From Pseudomonas mandelii (GTDB lineage: Bacteria > Pseudomonadota > Gammaproteobacteria > Pseudomonadales > Pseudomonadaceae), in contig NZ_LT629796.1 of the NCBI RefSeq assembly GCF_900106065.1, forward strand, positions 1,772,001 to 1,836,000: DNA of 64,000 nt, in the 5' to 3' direction. The translations under genes were made by a program, and so were the position numbers. Position 1 is the first letter of the stretch. The number at the start of each line of letters is the position of its first letter. Below the pieces are notes generated by a model. It worked only from the letters and a program-made list of their open reading frames with translations, did no database searches and was not told the DNA's origin. Below, piece after piece: positions 1-9,637 of the stretch.

Positions 1-2
1 CC

Positions 3-1397
3 TACCTGAGCTGGCAGAAAGAAGTTAAAAGCTGGATCGACGAAAGCAACATGACCCCGGACGATCGCGCTCGCGCCCACTTTGCGTTCGCCTTGCTCAA
101 TGACGCCGTGGCGCCGTCCAACACCCTGCTCAATCCGCTGGCGATCAAGGAAATCTTCAATTCCGGCGGTAACAGCCTGGTGCGTGGCATCAGCCATCTG
201 GTCGACGATTTCCTGCACAACGACGGTCTGCCCAGACAAGTCACCAAGCAAGCGTTCGAGGTCGGTAAAACGGTCGCCACCACCACGGGTTCCGTGGTGT
301 TTCGCAACGAGCTGCTGGAGCTGATCCAGTACAAGCCGATGAGCGAAAAGCAGTATTCCAAACCGCTGCTGGTGGTACCGCCGCAGATCAACAAGTACTA
401 CATTTTCGACCTGAGCCCGCATAACAGCTTCGTCCAGTTCGCCCTGAAAAACGGCCTGCAGACCTTCATGATCAGCTGGCGCAATCCGGATGTGCGCCAT
501 CGCGAATGGGGTCTGTCGACCTACGTCGAAGCGGTTGAAGAAGCGATGAACGTTTGCCGGGCAATCACCGGCGCTCGCGAAGTGAACTTGATGGGCGCTT
601 GCGCCGGTGGGCTGACCATCGCCGCGCTGCAAGGCCACTTGCAGGCCAAGCGACAACTGCGGCGGGTATCCAGCGCAACGTATCTGGTGAGCCTGCTCGA
701 CAGTCAGATGGACTCTCCGGCGACGCTTTTCGCTGACGAACAGACCCTGGAAGCGGCGAAGCGTCGCTCCTATCAAAAAGGTGTGCTGGACGGGCGCGAC
801 ATGGCCAAGGTCTTTGCCTGGATGCGCCCCAACGATTTGATCTGGAGTTACTTCGTCAATAACTACCTGTTGGGCAAGGAGCCTCCAGCGTTCGACATCC
901 TCTACTGGAACAACGACAACACCCGGTTGCCGGCAGCCTTGCATGGCGACCTGCTGGACTTCTTCAAGCACAATCCACTGAGTCATCCGGGCGGCCTTGA
1001 AGTGTGCGGCACGCCGATCGACTTGCAGAAAGTCACGGTCGACAGCTTCAGCGTGGCCGGCATCAACGACCACATCACGCCGTGGGACGCGGTGTATCGC
1101 TCGACGCTGCTGCTGGGTGGCGAGCGACGTTTCGTCCTGTCCAACAGCGGTCATGTGCAGAGCATCCTCAACCCGCCGAGCAACCCGAAGGCCAACTTCG
1201 TCGAGAGCGCGAAACTGAGCAGCGACCCACGAGCGTGGTATTACGACGCCAAGCAAGTCGACGGCAGTTGGTGGACCCAATGGCTGAGCTGGATTCAGGA
1301 ACGCTCGGGCGCGCAAAAAGAAACCCACATGGCCCTCGGCAACCAGAACTATCCACCGATGGAGGCGGCACCCGGTACTTACGTGCGTGTGCGCTGA
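3..1397 (+). CDS. phaC2: Class II poly(3-hydroxyalkanoate) synthase, 5'-truncated by window edge
   Basis: Polymerises medium-chain (R)-3-hydroxyacyl-CoA into PHA at the granule surface. The frame is already open at the first bases, so the start lies before the window and about 464 residues of a roughly 560-residue protein are seen. The alpha/beta-hydrolase core carries the synthase lipase-like box GACAGG with the nucleophile Cys at 600-602, the catalytic Asp in GINDH (codon 1068-1070) and the catalytic His in SGHVQS (codon 1152-1154). phaD follows 59 bp downstream, matching the usual phaC1-phaZ-phaC2-phaD order, so this is the second synthase. The choice of phaC2 over phaC1 rests on that order; upstream genes are not visible. 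Confidence 0.93.
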   Translation, partial: YLSWQKEVKSWIDESNMTPDDRARAHFAFALLNDAVAPSNTLLNPLAIKEIFNSGGNSLVRGISHLVDDFLHNDGLPRQVTKQAFEVGKTVATTTGSVVFRNELLELIQYKPMSEKQYSKPLLVVPPQINKYYIFDLSPHNSFVQFALKNGLQTFMISWRNPDVRHREWGLSTYVEAVEEAMNVCRAITGAREVNLMGACAGGLTIAALQGHLQAKRQLRRVSSATYLVSLLDSQMDSPATLFADEQTLEAAKRRSYQKGVLDGRDMAKVFAWMRPNDLIWSYFVNNYLLGKEPPAFDILYWNNDNTRLPAALHGDLLDFFKHNPLSHPGGLEVCGTPIDLQKVTVDSFSVAGINDHITPWDAVYRSTLLLGGERRFVLSNSGHVQSILNPPSNPKANFVESAKLSSDPRAWYYDAKQVDGSWWTQWLSWIQERSGAQKETHMALGNQNYPPMEAAPGTYVRVR

Positions 1398-1456
1398 CTG
1401 ACAACGAACCACGGCACACGCCTGCCGTGGCATGACCCGACCATTAAGAAGACTGG

Positions 1457-2077
1457 ATGAAAACCCGCGACCGGATCCTCGAATGTGCCCTGCAATTGTT
1501 CAATCAGAAGGGTGAACCGAACGTTTCCACCATGGAAGTTGCCAACGAAATGGGCATCAGCCCGGGCAATCTCTACTACCACTTCCACGGCAAGGAACCG
1601 TTGATTCTCGGCTTGTTCGAGCGTTTCCAGGCCGAGCTTGCGCCACTGCTTGATCCTCCGGCCGACGTGGAGCTGGCACCGGAGGATTACTGGCTGTTCC
1701 TGCACTTGATCGTCGAGCGGCTGGCCCATTACCGGTTTCTGTTCCAGGACCTGTCAAACCTGGCCGGGCGCCTGCCGAAACTGGCCAAGGGCATCCGCAA
1801 TCTGCTCAATGCACTGAAGCGCACGCTGGCTTCGTTGCTGGCGCGATTGAAGGCGCAAGGGCAGTTGGTCAGTGACACTCAAGCGCTGGGGCAGTTGGTG
1901 GAGCAGATCACCATGACGCTGCTGTTCTCACTGGACTATCAGCGGATTCTTGATCGCGAGGGTGAAGTCAGGTTGGTGGTGTATCAGATCATGATGCTGG
2001 TGGCGCCGCATTTGCTGCCGCCGATCAAAGTGGCGACCGAGCACCTGGCCCTGCAATACCTCGAAGAACACGAGTAA
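1457..2077 (+). CDS. phaD: TetR-family regulator PhaD of the PHA cluster
   Basis: A 206-residue TetR-type regulator. The N-terminal helix-turn-helix (about residues 5-50) contains the TetR-type GISPGNLYYHFHGKE recognition region; the remainder is an all-helical ligand-binding and dimerisation domain. In pseudomonads PhaD activates the pha promoters, including that of the phasin operon. It lies between phaC2 and the convergent phaF-phaI pair, its standard place. An AAGAAGACTGG stretch precedes the ATG. A REP palindrome and a shared terminator follow the stop. Confidence 0.93.
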   Translation: MKTRDRILECALQLFNQKGEPNVSTMEVANEMGISPGNLYYHFHGKEPLILGLFERFQAELAPLLDPPADVELAPEDYWLFLHLIVERLAHYRFLFQDLSNLAGRLPKLAKGIRNLLNALKRTLASLLARLKAQGQLVSDTQALGQLVEQITMTLLFSLDYQRILDREGEVRLVVYQIMMLVAPHLLPPIKVATEHLALQYLEEHE

Positions 2078-2104
2078 CCCTTTCACTGGATAAACACATT
2101 TCAC

Positions 2105-2194
2105 TGTGGGAGCGAGTCTGCTCGCGATGTCGCCGGGTCAGTCAATATCAATGTTGAATGACACACCGCAATCGCGAGCAGGCTCACTCCCACA
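2105..2194. repeat. REP-pair palindrome, type A
   Basis: Imperfect inverted repeat that starts TGTGGGAGCGAG and ends CTCACTCCCACA, with a conserved centre around AATATCAATGTTGAATG. One of the main repeat type in this window; here it sits after phaD. Confidence 0.85.
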
Positions 2195-2230
2195 AGGGTT
2201 CTGCGGTGTGTATGAAATCGCGCACAAACA

Positions 2231-2262
2231 AAAACGCCCGACCTTTGCAGGCCGGGCGTTTT
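2231..2262. terminator. Bidirectional rho-independent terminator between phaD and phaF
   Basis: Stem AAAACGCCCG / CGGGCGTTTT with an inner CC/GG pair and loop TTTGCA. A-tract and T-tract on either side let it work for phaD (plus) and phaF (minus), whose stops are convergent. Confidence 0.85.
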
Positions 2263-2278
2263 CTTGAGCCCTGAAAAA

Positions 2279-3160
2279 TCAGGACTGACTGGTTGGCGTC
2301 GATGGAGCTGGCGCGACAGTCGGGGTTACAGCAGGGGTCGGTGCAGCAGCGGAGTTCGACGTGCTGACCGGGGTCGCCGGTTTGGCGGCAGCCACTGCTG
2401 GTTTTGGCGCGGCAGCCTTAGGCGTGGCCGGTTTCTTCACTGCTGGCTTCTTCGCTGCGGCAGGTTTTGCCGCTGGCTTGGCTGCCGGTTTGGCCGCTGC
2501 AGTTTTGGCAGCCGGTTTTGCTGCTGGTTTGGCGGCGGCTTTGGCAGCAACCGATTTGACCGCTGTCTTGGCTGCTGCAGGTTTGGCGGCGGCAGTCTTG
2601 GTAGCGGACTTGGCGGCGGATGCGACTTTCGACGCGGCTTTGGCGACCGGTTTGGCAGCCGCTTTTACCAGTGGCTTGGCAGCGCTTTTGGCGGCTGGTT
2701 TAGCAGCAGGTTTGGCCGCTGCGGTTTTCGCCGCAACAGGTGCAACCTTGGCGCCGGTGAGTTTCTCGATCTGCTTGGTCAGGGTATCGACCTTGCTGTG
2801 CAGCGCTTTCACTTCATTGCGGCTCGGTACACCCAGGCGCGAAATGGCGCTGTTCAGGCGCTTGTCAAAAGCCCCTTCCAGCTCATCCCACTTGCCCAGT
2901 GCACGATCTTTCACGCCGCTGATGCGCGACTTGGCCGACGAAGCGGAGTCCTTGGCGGCATCGACTTTCTTGCCGACAGCGCTCTTGGTGAGCTTCTCGG
3001 CTTTCTCGCCGTCTTTAACCAATGTATCGAAGAGCTTGCTGCCGTCAGTGTCGATCTTCGAGTACACGCCTAAACCAGCAAGCCAGATTTTGCGGGAGTA
3101 GTCTTCGACTTTCCCGATCCACGAGCTGCCTTCTTTTTCGGTGTTCTTTTTACCAGCCAT
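2279..3160 (-). CDS. phaF: PHA granule-associated phasin with histone-H1-like tail
   Basis: A two-part protein of 293 residues. The N-terminal half (about 1-140) is a phasin domain that coats PHA granules and is similar to PhaI (shared KIWLAGLGVYSK / KIWLAGLGAYTK motif and SRxGVPSRNEV-like motif). The C-terminal half is built of AAKPAAK-type repeats, strongly basic and histone-like, which in this family bind DNA and help share granules between daughter cells. AAGGAGAACGGG precedes the ATG. It begins 10 bp after the phaI stop, so the two form a phaI-phaF operon. The low-complexity tail produces long spurious frames on the other strand. Confidence 0.95.
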   Translation of the reverse strand: MAGKKNTEKEGSSWIGKVEDYSRKIWLAGLGVYSKIDTDGSKLFDTLVKDGEKAEKLTKSAVGKKVDAAKDSASSAKSRISGVKDRALGKWDELEGAFDKRLNSAISRLGVPSRNEVKALHSKVDTLTKQIEKLTGAKVAPVAAKTAAAKPAAKPAAKSAAKPLVKAAAKPVAKAASKVASAAKSATKTAAAKPAAAKTAVKSVAAKAAAKPAAKPAAKTAAAKPAAKPAAKPAAAKKPAVKKPATPKAAAPKPAVAAAKPATPVSTSNSAAAPTPAVTPTVAPAPSTPTSQS

Positions 3161-3170
3161 CCCGTTCTCC

Positions 3171-3593
3171 TTAAGATTTACGCGCGACGCGTTCGAGCAA
3201 TGCCGTCAGCTCATCGAGCTTAGCAGAGAGTGTCTCAACGTCATGTTTAGACGGAATGCCGATACGATTCAAGGCACTTGCGACACGCGAGTCAAAAGCC
3301 TTCTCGACCTTGTCGAGTTGAACTTCGACCTTGCCTTTGAAAGTGCTCACTTCACTCTTGGCTTCTTCAATCTCTGTGTTAGCCGCTTCAAGTTTCTCGG
3401 CAACAACTTTTTTACCTTTGGTTTCAACAGTTTGACCAGCCTTGATCAACTCTTGAAAGTACTCGCTGCCCTCTTGACCGACCTTGGTGTAGGCCCCTAG
3501 GCCTGCCAGCCAGATCTTGCGGGCATAGGATTTGACGTCGCCCAGAGCAGTAGTCGAAGCGTCGATTTTTTTCTTCAAAATAACTTTGGCCAT
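3171..3593 (-). CDS. phaI: Phasin PhaI
   Basis: A 140-residue phasin, the major small protein on medium-chain-length PHA granules. I start it at the ATG giving MAKVILKKK; the open frame extends 20 codons further but that stretch is not phasin-like. The conserved KIWLAGLGAYTK motif occurs near residue 25, followed by a heptad-rich amphipathic helix (about 60-100) and the GIPSKHDVETL motif near the end, all matching the N-terminal half of PhaF. First gene of the phaI-phaF unit, so its promoter should lie between 3594 and 3720. Confidence 0.94.
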   Translation of the reverse strand: MAKVILKKKIDASTTALGDVKSYARKIWLAGLGAYTKVGQEGSEYFQELIKAGQTVETKGKKVVAEKLEAANTEIEEAKSEVSTFKGKVEVQLDKVEKAFDSRVASALNRIGIPSKHDVETLSAKLDELTALLERVARKS

Positions 3594-3726
3594 GGTGCAC
3601 CTCACGCGCAGAAGGTTTGAGGAACTGCCCGCGAAAGTGTCGGGCTCAGGCACAAAGTAGGGAGAAAAATTAGAAACGGCACCCTAACAACTGACATAAA
3701 ACTTTGGCTTCACACAAAACAAATGC

Positions 3727-3810
3727 AGGAGTGAGCCTGCTCGCGATAGCGGTCTGTCAGTCGACATTGATTTCGACTGACAGACCGCTATCGCGAGCAG
3801 GCTCACTCCT
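3727..3810. repeat. Near-ideal type A palindrome with 38-bp perfect arms
   Basis: Left arm AGGAGTGAGCCTGCTCGCGA... and its exact reverse complement, 38 bp each, flank an 8-base loop CATTGATT. The most perfect palindrome of the window; it lies upstream of phaI and downstream of the small PHA-system gene. Confidence 0.92.
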
Positions 3811-3836
3811 ACAGATGAAGGGATTTCAATCCGGAA

Positions 3837-4112
3837 TCAGACCAAGGCCTTATCAAGGGCTTTTTCGATTTCCGATTTGATCATGCCGCTCATGGCCGAC
3901 ATCATCAGGCCCAACTCCACATCGACGCGGATCGAATCTTCGCTGACATGTACCGCGCCTTTCACACCGGAACGTTTGAGGTTCAGGGTGTCGCCGGACC
4001 ATTGCGGCTCCAGGCCATATTGATCGGACAGCTTCTGCGCCAACAGATCAGCCTTCTCGCGGGCTGCTTCCTTGCCCAGGCCGTGGGCACGCTCAACACT
4101 AATACGGGCCAT
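3837..4112 (-). CDS. Small polyhydroxyalkanoic-acid-system protein (PHA_gran_rgn family)
   Basis: A 91-residue protein matching the family annotated as polyhydroxyalkanoic acid system proteins that occur next to phasin genes: [20 protein letters not shown] at the start, a central [14 protein letters not shown] segment and a C-terminal helix ending [11 protein letters not shown]. It has no signal peptide or membrane segment. The predicted fold is alpha/beta, and its molecular role is not established. It is divergent from ubiE with about 155 bp between starts and is separated from phaI by a REP palindrome, so it is probably a separate unit. Confidence 0.8.
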   Translation of the reverse strand: MARISVERAHGLGKEAAREKADLLAQKLSDQYGLEPQWSGDTLNLKRSGVKGAVHVSEDSIRVDVELGLMMSAMSGMIKSEIEKALDKALV

Positions 4113-4267
4113 CGAATGACTCCTGCTTTATGGATACTTTCCTGAAGCATCTTGACCGCTGCTGCGGCAAAACGTCCCGGTGGTTGCCTATCTTACCTTC
4201 AGCCTTGCCAAGACAAAGCAGGCCACCGGGATTAGAATGTCCCGCATTCTCTTTTGGTGACAGCGAT

Positions 4268-5038
4268 ATGACTGATCAGCGCAAAGGCAGCGATGCCGAA
4301 CCCACCACTCACTTCGGCTTCAAAAACGTACCGGAAAGCCAGAAAGCGGAAAAAGTCGCTGAGGTTTTCCACTCGGTAGCCGCCAAGTACGACTTGATGA
4401 ACGACCTCCTGTCGGGCGGCATGCACCGTCTGTGGAAGCGTTTTGCGATCGAGCTGTCGGGTGTTCGCACCGGTAACCGCGTGCTGGACATCGCCGGCGG
4501 CACAGGCGACCTGACCAAGAAGTTCTCGCACCTCGTTGGCCCGACCGGCCAGGTGGTGTTGGCCGACATCAACGAATCCATGCTCAAGGTCGGTCGTGAC
4601 CGCCTGCTGGATCTGGGTGTGGCCGGTAATGTCGAGTTCGTTCAGGCCGACGCTGAAAAGCTGCCGTTCCCGGACAACCATTTTGACTGCGTGACCATCG
4701 CGTTCGGTCTGCGCAACGTGACCCATAAAGAAGACGCCCTGCGCTCGATGCTGCGAGTACTGAAACCGGGCGGCCGTTTGCTGGTGCTGGAATTCTCCAA
4801 GCCGACCAATGCGCTGATGTCCAAAGCCTACGACGCCTACTCGTTCGCCTTCATGCCGTTGATGGGCAAGCTGATCACCAACGACTCGGAAAGCTATCGC
4901 TACCTGGCCGAATCGATCCGCATGCACCCGAATCAGGAAACCCTGAAGTCGATGATGGTCGAGGCCGGTTTCGACCGCGTGACCTACCACAACATGACCG
5001 CAGGCATCGTCGCCCTGCACCGCGGCATCAAACCCTGA
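4268..5038 (+). CDS. ubiE: Demethylmenaquinone/2-methoxy-6-polyprenyl-1,4-benzoquinol C-methyltransferase
   Basis: SAM-dependent C-methyltransferase of ubiquinone synthesis, 256 residues. I chose the ATG at 4268 ([12 protein letters not shown]); the open frame continues upstream through non-coding sequence. UbiE signatures are [18 protein letters not shown], the SAM-binding [12 protein letters not shown], the [12 protein letters not shown] region and [15 protein letters not shown]. The stop overlaps the start of ubiJ by one base (TGATG), and ubiJ in turn overlaps ubiB, so the three form a translationally coupled ubiquinone operon. Confidence 0.97.
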   Translation: MTDQRKGSDAEPTTHFGFKNVPESQKAEKVAEVFHSVAAKYDLMNDLLSGGMHRLWKRFAIELSGVRTGNRVLDIAGGTGDLTKKFSHLVGPTGQVVLADINESMLKVGRDRLLDLGVAGNVEFVQADAEKLPFPDNHFDCVTIAFGLRNVTHKEDALRSMLRVLKPGGRLLVLEFSKPTNALMSKAYDAYSFAFMPLMGKLITNDSESYRYLAESIRMHPNQETLKSMMVEAGFDRVTYHNMTAGIVALHRGIKP

Positions 5039-5661
5039 TGTTGCTGGCCGGCCTGCTCGCCAGCGTTGAACTCGGTCTGAACCGGGTGCTGCGTCTCGAC
5101 AGCACGGCGCTACCGCGACTGGCGCATTTGAGCGGCAGGGTGATTGCCGTCGACTGCCGCAGCCCGGCGCTGCAACTGTTCATCCTGCCCAGCGACGAAG
5201 GCCTGATGCTCGCGTCCCACTGGGAAACCGGCGCTGACTGCACGTTGCGTGCACCGGCCTCCAGCCTGTTGAAACTGGCGATGAGCAAGGAAAAGACCTC
5301 GGTGCTGCATGGCCCTGAAGTCGAGCTCGACGGTGACAGCGGCGTGCTGCTGGAGCTGGCGGCGATCCTTCAGGACCTTGAGCTGGACTGGGAGTACGAA
5401 CTCTCGCGCTGGCTCGGCCCGGTCGCCACGCAACTGGTCGGAGGTCACCTGCGCAGCCGCGCACGCTGGTATCAGCAAGGTTTCGCCAGCCTGAATCAGA
5501 ATCTTGGCGAATACCTGGCCGAAGAATCGCGCACCCTCGTCGGTCAGCGCGAAGCCGAAGCCCGTTTCAGTGAACTGGACCAGATCAAGCTCGATCTGGA
5601 ACGTCTCGAGGCGCGTTTCGAGCGCCTTTCCCGATCCCTCGACCCAAGCGATAACGCATGA
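5038..5661 (+). CDS. ubiJ: Ubiquinone biosynthesis accessory factor UbiJ (SCP2 domain)
   Basis: A 207-residue protein between ubiE and ubiB, the classic place of ubiJ. The N-terminal half is an SCP2-like lipid-binding domain (about residues 10-115, including the [19 protein letters not shown] region); the C-terminal part is helical, ending in a predicted coiled coil (about 165-200). In this family the protein binds polyprenyl intermediates and helps assemble the soluble Ubi complex. Overlaps its neighbours by 1 and 4 bases. Confidence 0.92.
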   Translation: MLLAGLLASVELGLNRVLRLDSTALPRLAHLSGRVIAVDCRSPALQLFILPSDEGLMLASHWETGADCTLRAPASSLLKLAMSKEKTSVLHGPEVELDGDSGVLLELAAILQDLELDWEYELSRWLGPVATQLVGGHLRSRARWYQQGFASLNQNLGEYLAEESRTLVGQREAEARFSELDQIKLDLERLEARFERLSRSLDPSDNA

Positions 5662-7262
5662 AGCTGCTTGCCGTCCGCCGTTTGTTGCGCATCCAGCGCG
5701 TTGTGATTCGCTACCGCCTCGATGACCTGCTGTTCGCCCTGCCGCTGCCCTGGTTTCTCCTGGCGCTGCGCTACGCCTTGCCGTGGCGCTGGTTCCCGCG
5801 CAAGACGCTGGACCTGAGCCGTGGTGCGCGATTGCGCCTGGCGTTGCAGGACCTTGGGCCGATTTTCATCAAGTTCGGGCAGATCCTTTCGACGCGTCGC
5901 GACCTGCTGCCCGAAGACATCGCCGATGAGTTGATGAAGCTGCAGGACCGTGTGCCGCCGTTCGACTCGCAAGTGTCGGTCAACCTGATCGAAGAGCAGC
6001 TCGGCAAAAAGATCAGTGAAGTGTTCAGCCGTTTCGACGTCGAACCGCTGGCCTCAGCCTCGGTGGCGCAGGTGCATGCCGCGCAACTGAAGACCGGCGA
6101 AGAAGTGGTGGTCAAGGTGATACGCCCGGGCCTGAAACCGATCATTGCCCAGGACCTGGCGTGGCTGTTCATCCTCGCCCGCGCCGCCGAAAAACTCTCG
6201 GCCGATGCACGTTTGCTGCACCCGGTGGACGTGGTCCAGGACTACGAAAAAACCATCTACGACGAACTCGACCTACTGCGCGAAGCGGCCAATGCCAGCC
6301 AGTTGAAGCGCAACTTCGAAGGCTCGCCGCTGCTGTATGTGCCACAAGTCTATTGGGACTGGTGCCGGCCGAAAGTGCTGGTAATGGAGCGCATCTACGG
6401 GATTCAGGTCACCGACCTCGCGACCCTGGCCGACCAGCGCACCGACATGAAGATGCTCGCCGAACGGGGTGTGGAAATCTTCTTCACCCAAGTGTTCCGC
6501 GACAGTTTCTTCCACGCCGACATGCACCCGGGCAACATCTTTGTCAGCACCGTCAACCCGTGGAGCCCGCAATACATTGCGATCGACTGCGGCATCGTCG
6601 GCAGCCTGACCCCTGAAGATCAGGATTACCTGGCGCGTAACCTGTTCGCGTTCTTCAAGCGTGACTACCGTCGTGTGGCGCAGTTGCACATCGATTCGGG
6701 CTGGGTACCGGCAGAAACCAAGCTCAACGAATTCGAGGCAGCGATCCGCACCGTGTGCGAGCCGATCTTCGAAAAACCGTTAAAAGATATTTCATTCGGC
6801 CAAGTACTGATGCGCCTGTTCCAGACCGCTCGCCGCTTCAACATGGAAGTGCAGCCGCAACTCGTGTTGCTGCAAAAAACCTTGCTGAACATCGAAGGCC
6901 TCGGCCGTCAGCTGTACCCGGATCTCGATCTGTGGAACACCGCCCAGCCGTTCCTCGAACGCTGGATGCGTGAGCGCGTCAGCCCCAAAGCCCTGCTCGG
7001 CAACGTGCAGAGCCAGTTCGAACAGATTCCGCACCTGGCCAACATGGCCCGTGACCTGCTCGAACGCATGTCCCAGCCCCACGCCAACGATCCGCCGCCA
7101 CCGTGGCACAAGCGCAAGGACGACTGGTTCCTGCGCCTGCTCGGCTGCGCTCACCTGGCGGGCGGCGCCATTCTGCTGGCCGGCGGGCCATTGAGCGATA
7201 TGGGTCATTGGCCGGCCGGAATCATGGTGGCCGTCGGTTTGTATCTGGTCGTTCGCCGATAG
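5658..7262 (+). CDS. ubiB: Ubiquinone biosynthesis regulatory kinase-like protein UbiB
   Basis: ADCK/UbiB atypical kinase-like ATPase, 534 residues, needed for ubiquinone synthesis at the inner membrane. Visible signatures: the KxGQ motif in [13 protein letters not shown] (about residue 72), the alanine-rich loop [12 protein letters not shown] replacing the usual glycine loop, the catalytic HADMHPGN (about residue 288) and the DFG-equivalent IDCGIVGS. Two hydrophobic segments at the C-terminus (about 495-530) anchor it. The start overlaps the ubiJ stop by 4 bases (ATGA). Confidence 0.97.
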   Translation: MKLLAVRRLLRIQRVVIRYRLDDLLFALPLPWFLLALRYALPWRWFPRKTLDLSRGARLRLALQDLGPIFIKFGQILSTRRDLLPEDIADELMKLQDRVPPFDSQVSVNLIEEQLGKKISEVFSRFDVEPLASASVAQVHAAQLKTGEEVVVKVIRPGLKPIIAQDLAWLFILARAAEKLSADARLLHPVDVVQDYEKTIYDELDLLREAANASQLKRNFEGSPLLYVPQVYWDWCRPKVLVMERIYGIQVTDLATLADQRTDMKMLAERGVEIFFTQVFRDSFFHADMHPGNIFVSTVNPWSPQYIAIDCGIVGSLTPEDQDYLARNLFAFFKRDYRRVAQLHIDSGWVPAETKLNEFEAAIRTVCEPIFEKPLKDISFGQVLMRLFQTARRFNMEVQPQLVLLQKTLLNIEGLGRQLYPDLDLWNTAQPFLERWMRERVSPKALLGNVQSQFEQIPHLANMARDLLERMSQPHANDPPPPWHKRKDDWFLRLLGCAHLAGGAILLAGGPLSDMGHWPAGIMVAVGLYLVVRR

Positions 7263-7343
7263 CCAGCGCCCCCGCACGCTGGCACACTGTTTGAACGCTT
7301 GGGTTCTGCTCATGAAGTGTGGAACCCGCTGTCGGAGTCGAAG

Positions 7344-7745
7344 ATGAAAAACTGGCTGGACGAGATCAAGTGGGACGCAGACGGCCTGGTGCCGGCGATT
7401 GCCCAGGATCACAAGACCGGGCGCGTCCTGATGATGGCCTGGATGAACCGCGAATCACTGGAACTGAGCGCTGCCGAGAACCGTGCCATTTACTGGTCAC
7501 GTTCCCGTGGCAAGCTGTGGCGCAAGGGCGAGGAGTCCGGCCACGTGCAAACGCTGCATGAGATGCGCCTGGACTGTGACGCCGACGTGATCATCCTGAT
7601 GGTCGAGCAGATCGGCGACATTGCTTGCCATACCGGTCGGCAGAGCTGCTTCTACCGCGTCTTCGAGAACGGCGACTGGAAAACCGTCGATCCCGTGCTC
7701 AAGGACCCGCACGCCATTTATTCCGCAGGACACAGCCATGAGTGA
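7344..7745 (+). CDS. hisI: Phosphoribosyl-AMP cyclohydrolase
   Basis: Third step of histidine synthesis: opens the adenine ring of PR-AMP; zinc- and magnesium-dependent. 133 residues from the ATG at 7344 ([10 protein letters not shown]), which fits the family; an earlier in-frame start adds 15 unrelated residues. Conserved features are [31 protein letters not shown] and the metal-binding DCDAD and CHTGRQSCF. Unlike enteric bacteria the HisE activity is a separate gene, which overlaps by 8 bases. Confidence 0.96.
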   Translation: MKNWLDEIKWDADGLVPAIAQDHKTGRVLMMAWMNRESLELSAAENRAIYWSRSRGKLWRKGEESGHVQTLHEMRLDCDADVIILMVEQIGDIACHTGRQSCFYRVFENGDWKTVDPVLKDPHAIYSAGHSHE

Positions 7746-8070
7746 CACCCTGACCCGTCTGGCCGAGGTGCTGGAAGAGCGCAAAGGCGCTGCCGCTGAC
7801 AGCTCGTATGTCGCCAGCCTGTACCACAAGGGCTTGAACAAGATTCTGGAAAAAGTCGGCGAAGAGTCGGTCGAAACCATCATTGCCGCCAAGGATGCCG
7901 CCATCAGCGGCGACTGCAGCGATGTGATCTACGAGACCGCCGACCTGTGGTTCCACAGCATGGTCATGCTCGCCCAACTGGGGCAGCATCCACAGGCTGT
8001 ACTCGATGAACTGGACCGTCGTTTCGGTCTGTCCGGACACGCCGAGAAAGCCTCGCGCCCGTCCGCCTGA
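7738..8070 (+). CDS. hisE: Phosphoribosyl-ATP pyrophosphatase
   Basis: Second step of histidine synthesis: PR-ATP to PR-AMP plus pyrophosphate. 110 residues, all-alpha MazG-like fold, with the metal-binding [15 protein letters not shown] and [10 protein letters not shown] segments. Starts inside the end of hisI and is followed 25 bp later by tatA with its own GAGAGGAG ribosome site; the hisI-hisE-tatABC order is common in Pseudomonas. Confidence 0.96.
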   Translation: MSDTLTRLAEVLEERKGAAADSSYVASLYHKGLNKILEKVGEESVETIIAAKDAAISGDCSDVIYETADLWFHSMVMLAQLGQHPQAVLDELDRRFGLSGHAEKASRPSA

Positions 8071-8095
8071 ACAACTATTAGAGAGGAGCAGCAAC

Positions 8096-8374
8096 ATGGG
8101 CATTTTTGACTGGAAACACTGGATCGTCATCCTGGTTGTTGTCGTGCTGGTGTTCGGCACCAAGAAACTGAAAAACCTCGGTACTGACGTGGGCGAGTCG
8201 ATCAAGGGTTTCAAGAAAGCCATGAACGATGACGAGAAACCGGCCGATCCTACCGTGACTCCGGCGCAACCGGTTCCACCTGTTCAGCCACAGACCACGC
8301 AGTCCGTGAACCAGCCGCACACCATCGACGTGCAGGCGCAAAAAGTCGAAGAGCCGATCCGCAAAGACGTGTGA
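8096..8374 (+). CDS. tatA: Sec-independent translocase subunit TatA
   Basis: Pore-forming subunit of the twin-arginine export system. 92 residues: a short N-terminal membrane helix (about 6-24) starting [13 protein letters not shown], then the [20 protein letters not shown] hinge and amphipathic helix, then an acidic, proline-rich disordered tail. First gene of tatA-tatB-tatC. Confidence 0.96.
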   Translation: MGIFDWKHWIVILVVVVLVFGTKKLKNLGTDVGESIKGFKKAMNDDEKPADPTVTPAQPVPPVQPQTTQSVNQPHTIDVQAQKVEEPIRKDV

Positions 8375-8384
8375 GCACTGACTA

Positions 8385-8834
8385 ATGTTTGGTATCAGCT
8401 TCTCTGAACTGCTGCTCGTCGGCCTCGTCGCCCTGCTAGTGCTGGGCCCCGAGCGCCTGCCGGGCGCTGCGCGCACCGCAGGCCTGTGGGTCGGTCGCCT
8501 GAAGCGCAGCTTCAACGCGATCAAACAGGAAGTTGAACGTGAAATCGGTGCCGACGAGATTCGTCGGCAACTGCACAACGAGCACATCCTGTCGCTGGAA
8601 CAGGAGGCGCGGAAGATTTTCACGCCGACCCAGCAGGAGGCCACGCCCGTTCAGCCTGTTGAACCGATCGCGGAGCAAACGATTCATGCCCCCGCCGCCG
8701 AGCCAGCACCTGTCGTCGCCGTAGAAGCACCTGCACCCGTTGTTGCAACGCCACCGGTTGAACCTGCCACGCCTGCGGCTGCGCCTGTTGCGCCGGCCCC
8801 TCATGACCCAACACTGGCGCCGCGAGCCCCATGA
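8385..8834 (+). CDS. tatB: Sec-independent translocase subunit TatB
   Basis: Docks Tat substrates with TatC. 149 residues. N-terminal membrane helix with the family motif [20 protein letters not shown], then PERLP at the hinge, a long amphipathic helix, and a variable Pro/Ala/Val-rich tail from about residue 80. The stop overlaps the tatC start by 4 bases. Confidence 0.96.
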   Translation: MFGISFSELLLVGLVALLVLGPERLPGAARTAGLWVGRLKRSFNAIKQEVEREIGADEIRRQLHNEHILSLEQEARKIFTPTQQEATPVQPVEPIAEQTIHAPAAEPAPVVAVEAPAPVVATPPVEPATPAAAPVAPAPHDPTLAPRAP

Positions 8835-9637
8835 GCGATCTTCCTGAAAACGACCAGCACATGCCGCTGGTTTCGCACCTCACCGAGTTGCGTACCCGCC
8901 TGCTGCGTTGCGTAGCGGCGATCTTCATCATCTTCGCCGGGTTGTTCGCCTTCACCCAGCAGATCTATACCTTCGTTTCGACGCCGCTGCGCCAGTATTT
9001 GCCCGTGGGCGCAACGATGATCGCCACCGACGTGTCGTCGCCGTTCCTGACGCCATTGAAGCTGACCATGATGGTCTCGCTGTTCCTGGCAATCCCGGTG
9101 ATCCTGCATCAGATCTGGGGCTTCATCGCGCCGGGCCTGTACAAGCATGAGAAGCGCATCGCCGTGCCGTTGCTGGTGTCCAGCATCATGCTGTTCTACG
9201 CCGGCATGGCATTCGCCTATTACCTGGTGTTCCCGCTGATCTTCAAGTTCTTCGCCGCCGCCACCCCGGCCGGCGTGGAAATGATGACTGACATCAGCAG
9301 CTACCTCGACTTCGTCATGACGCTATTCTTTGCCTTCGGCGTGGCGTTCGAGATCCCGGTGGCTGTGGTGCTGCTGGTATGGATCGGCGTGGTCGACGTC
9401 AAATACCTGAAGAAAATCCGCCCTTACGTGATCATCGGCTGCTTCGTGGTCGGCATGATCCTGACACCACCGGACATCTTCTCGCAGACGCTGTTGGCTG
9501 TACCGATGTGGTTGTTGTTCGAGATCGGCATCCTGTTCGGCGGTCTGATCAGCAAGCGCGGCGATCATCCAGACGATCAGCCGGACAACCAGCCGGCAGA
9601 CGATCACAACGACCAGCCGCCAGCGACCCAGCCGTGA
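8831..9637 (+). CDS. tatC: Sec-independent translocase subunit TatC
   Basis: Multispanning receptor for twin-arginine signal peptides, 268 residues with six predicted membrane helices. The N-terminal [12 protein letters not shown] motif and the [20 protein letters not shown] segment are TatC signatures. The C-terminal cytoplasmic tail (about 240-268) is a run of Asp, Gln, Pro and Asn and is low-complexity. The stop overlaps the GTG start of rsmE by 4 bases. Confidence 0.97.
   Translation: MSDLPENDQHMPLVSHLTELRTRLLRCVAAIFIIFAGLFAFTQQIYTFVSTPLRQYLPVGATMIATDVSSPFLTPLKLTMMVSLFLAIPVILHQIWGFIAPGLYKHEKRIAVPLLVSSIMLFYAGMAFAYYLVFPLIFKFFAAATPAGVEMMTDISSYLDFVMTLFFAFGVAFEIPVAVVLLVWIGVVDVKYLKKIRPYVIIGCFVVGMILTPPDIFSQTLLAVPMWLLFEIGILFGGLISKRGDHPDDQPDNQPADDHNDQPPATQP

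Noticed and set aside
2105..2194. Palindromes considered as CRISPR repeats
   Set aside because: They are single inverted pairs scattered between genes, not arrays with regular spacers, and no cas genes are present.
2264..3073. Gly/Phe/Arg/Cys-rich frame opposite phaF
   Set aside because: Arises from the AAKP repeats of the phaF tail read in antisense.
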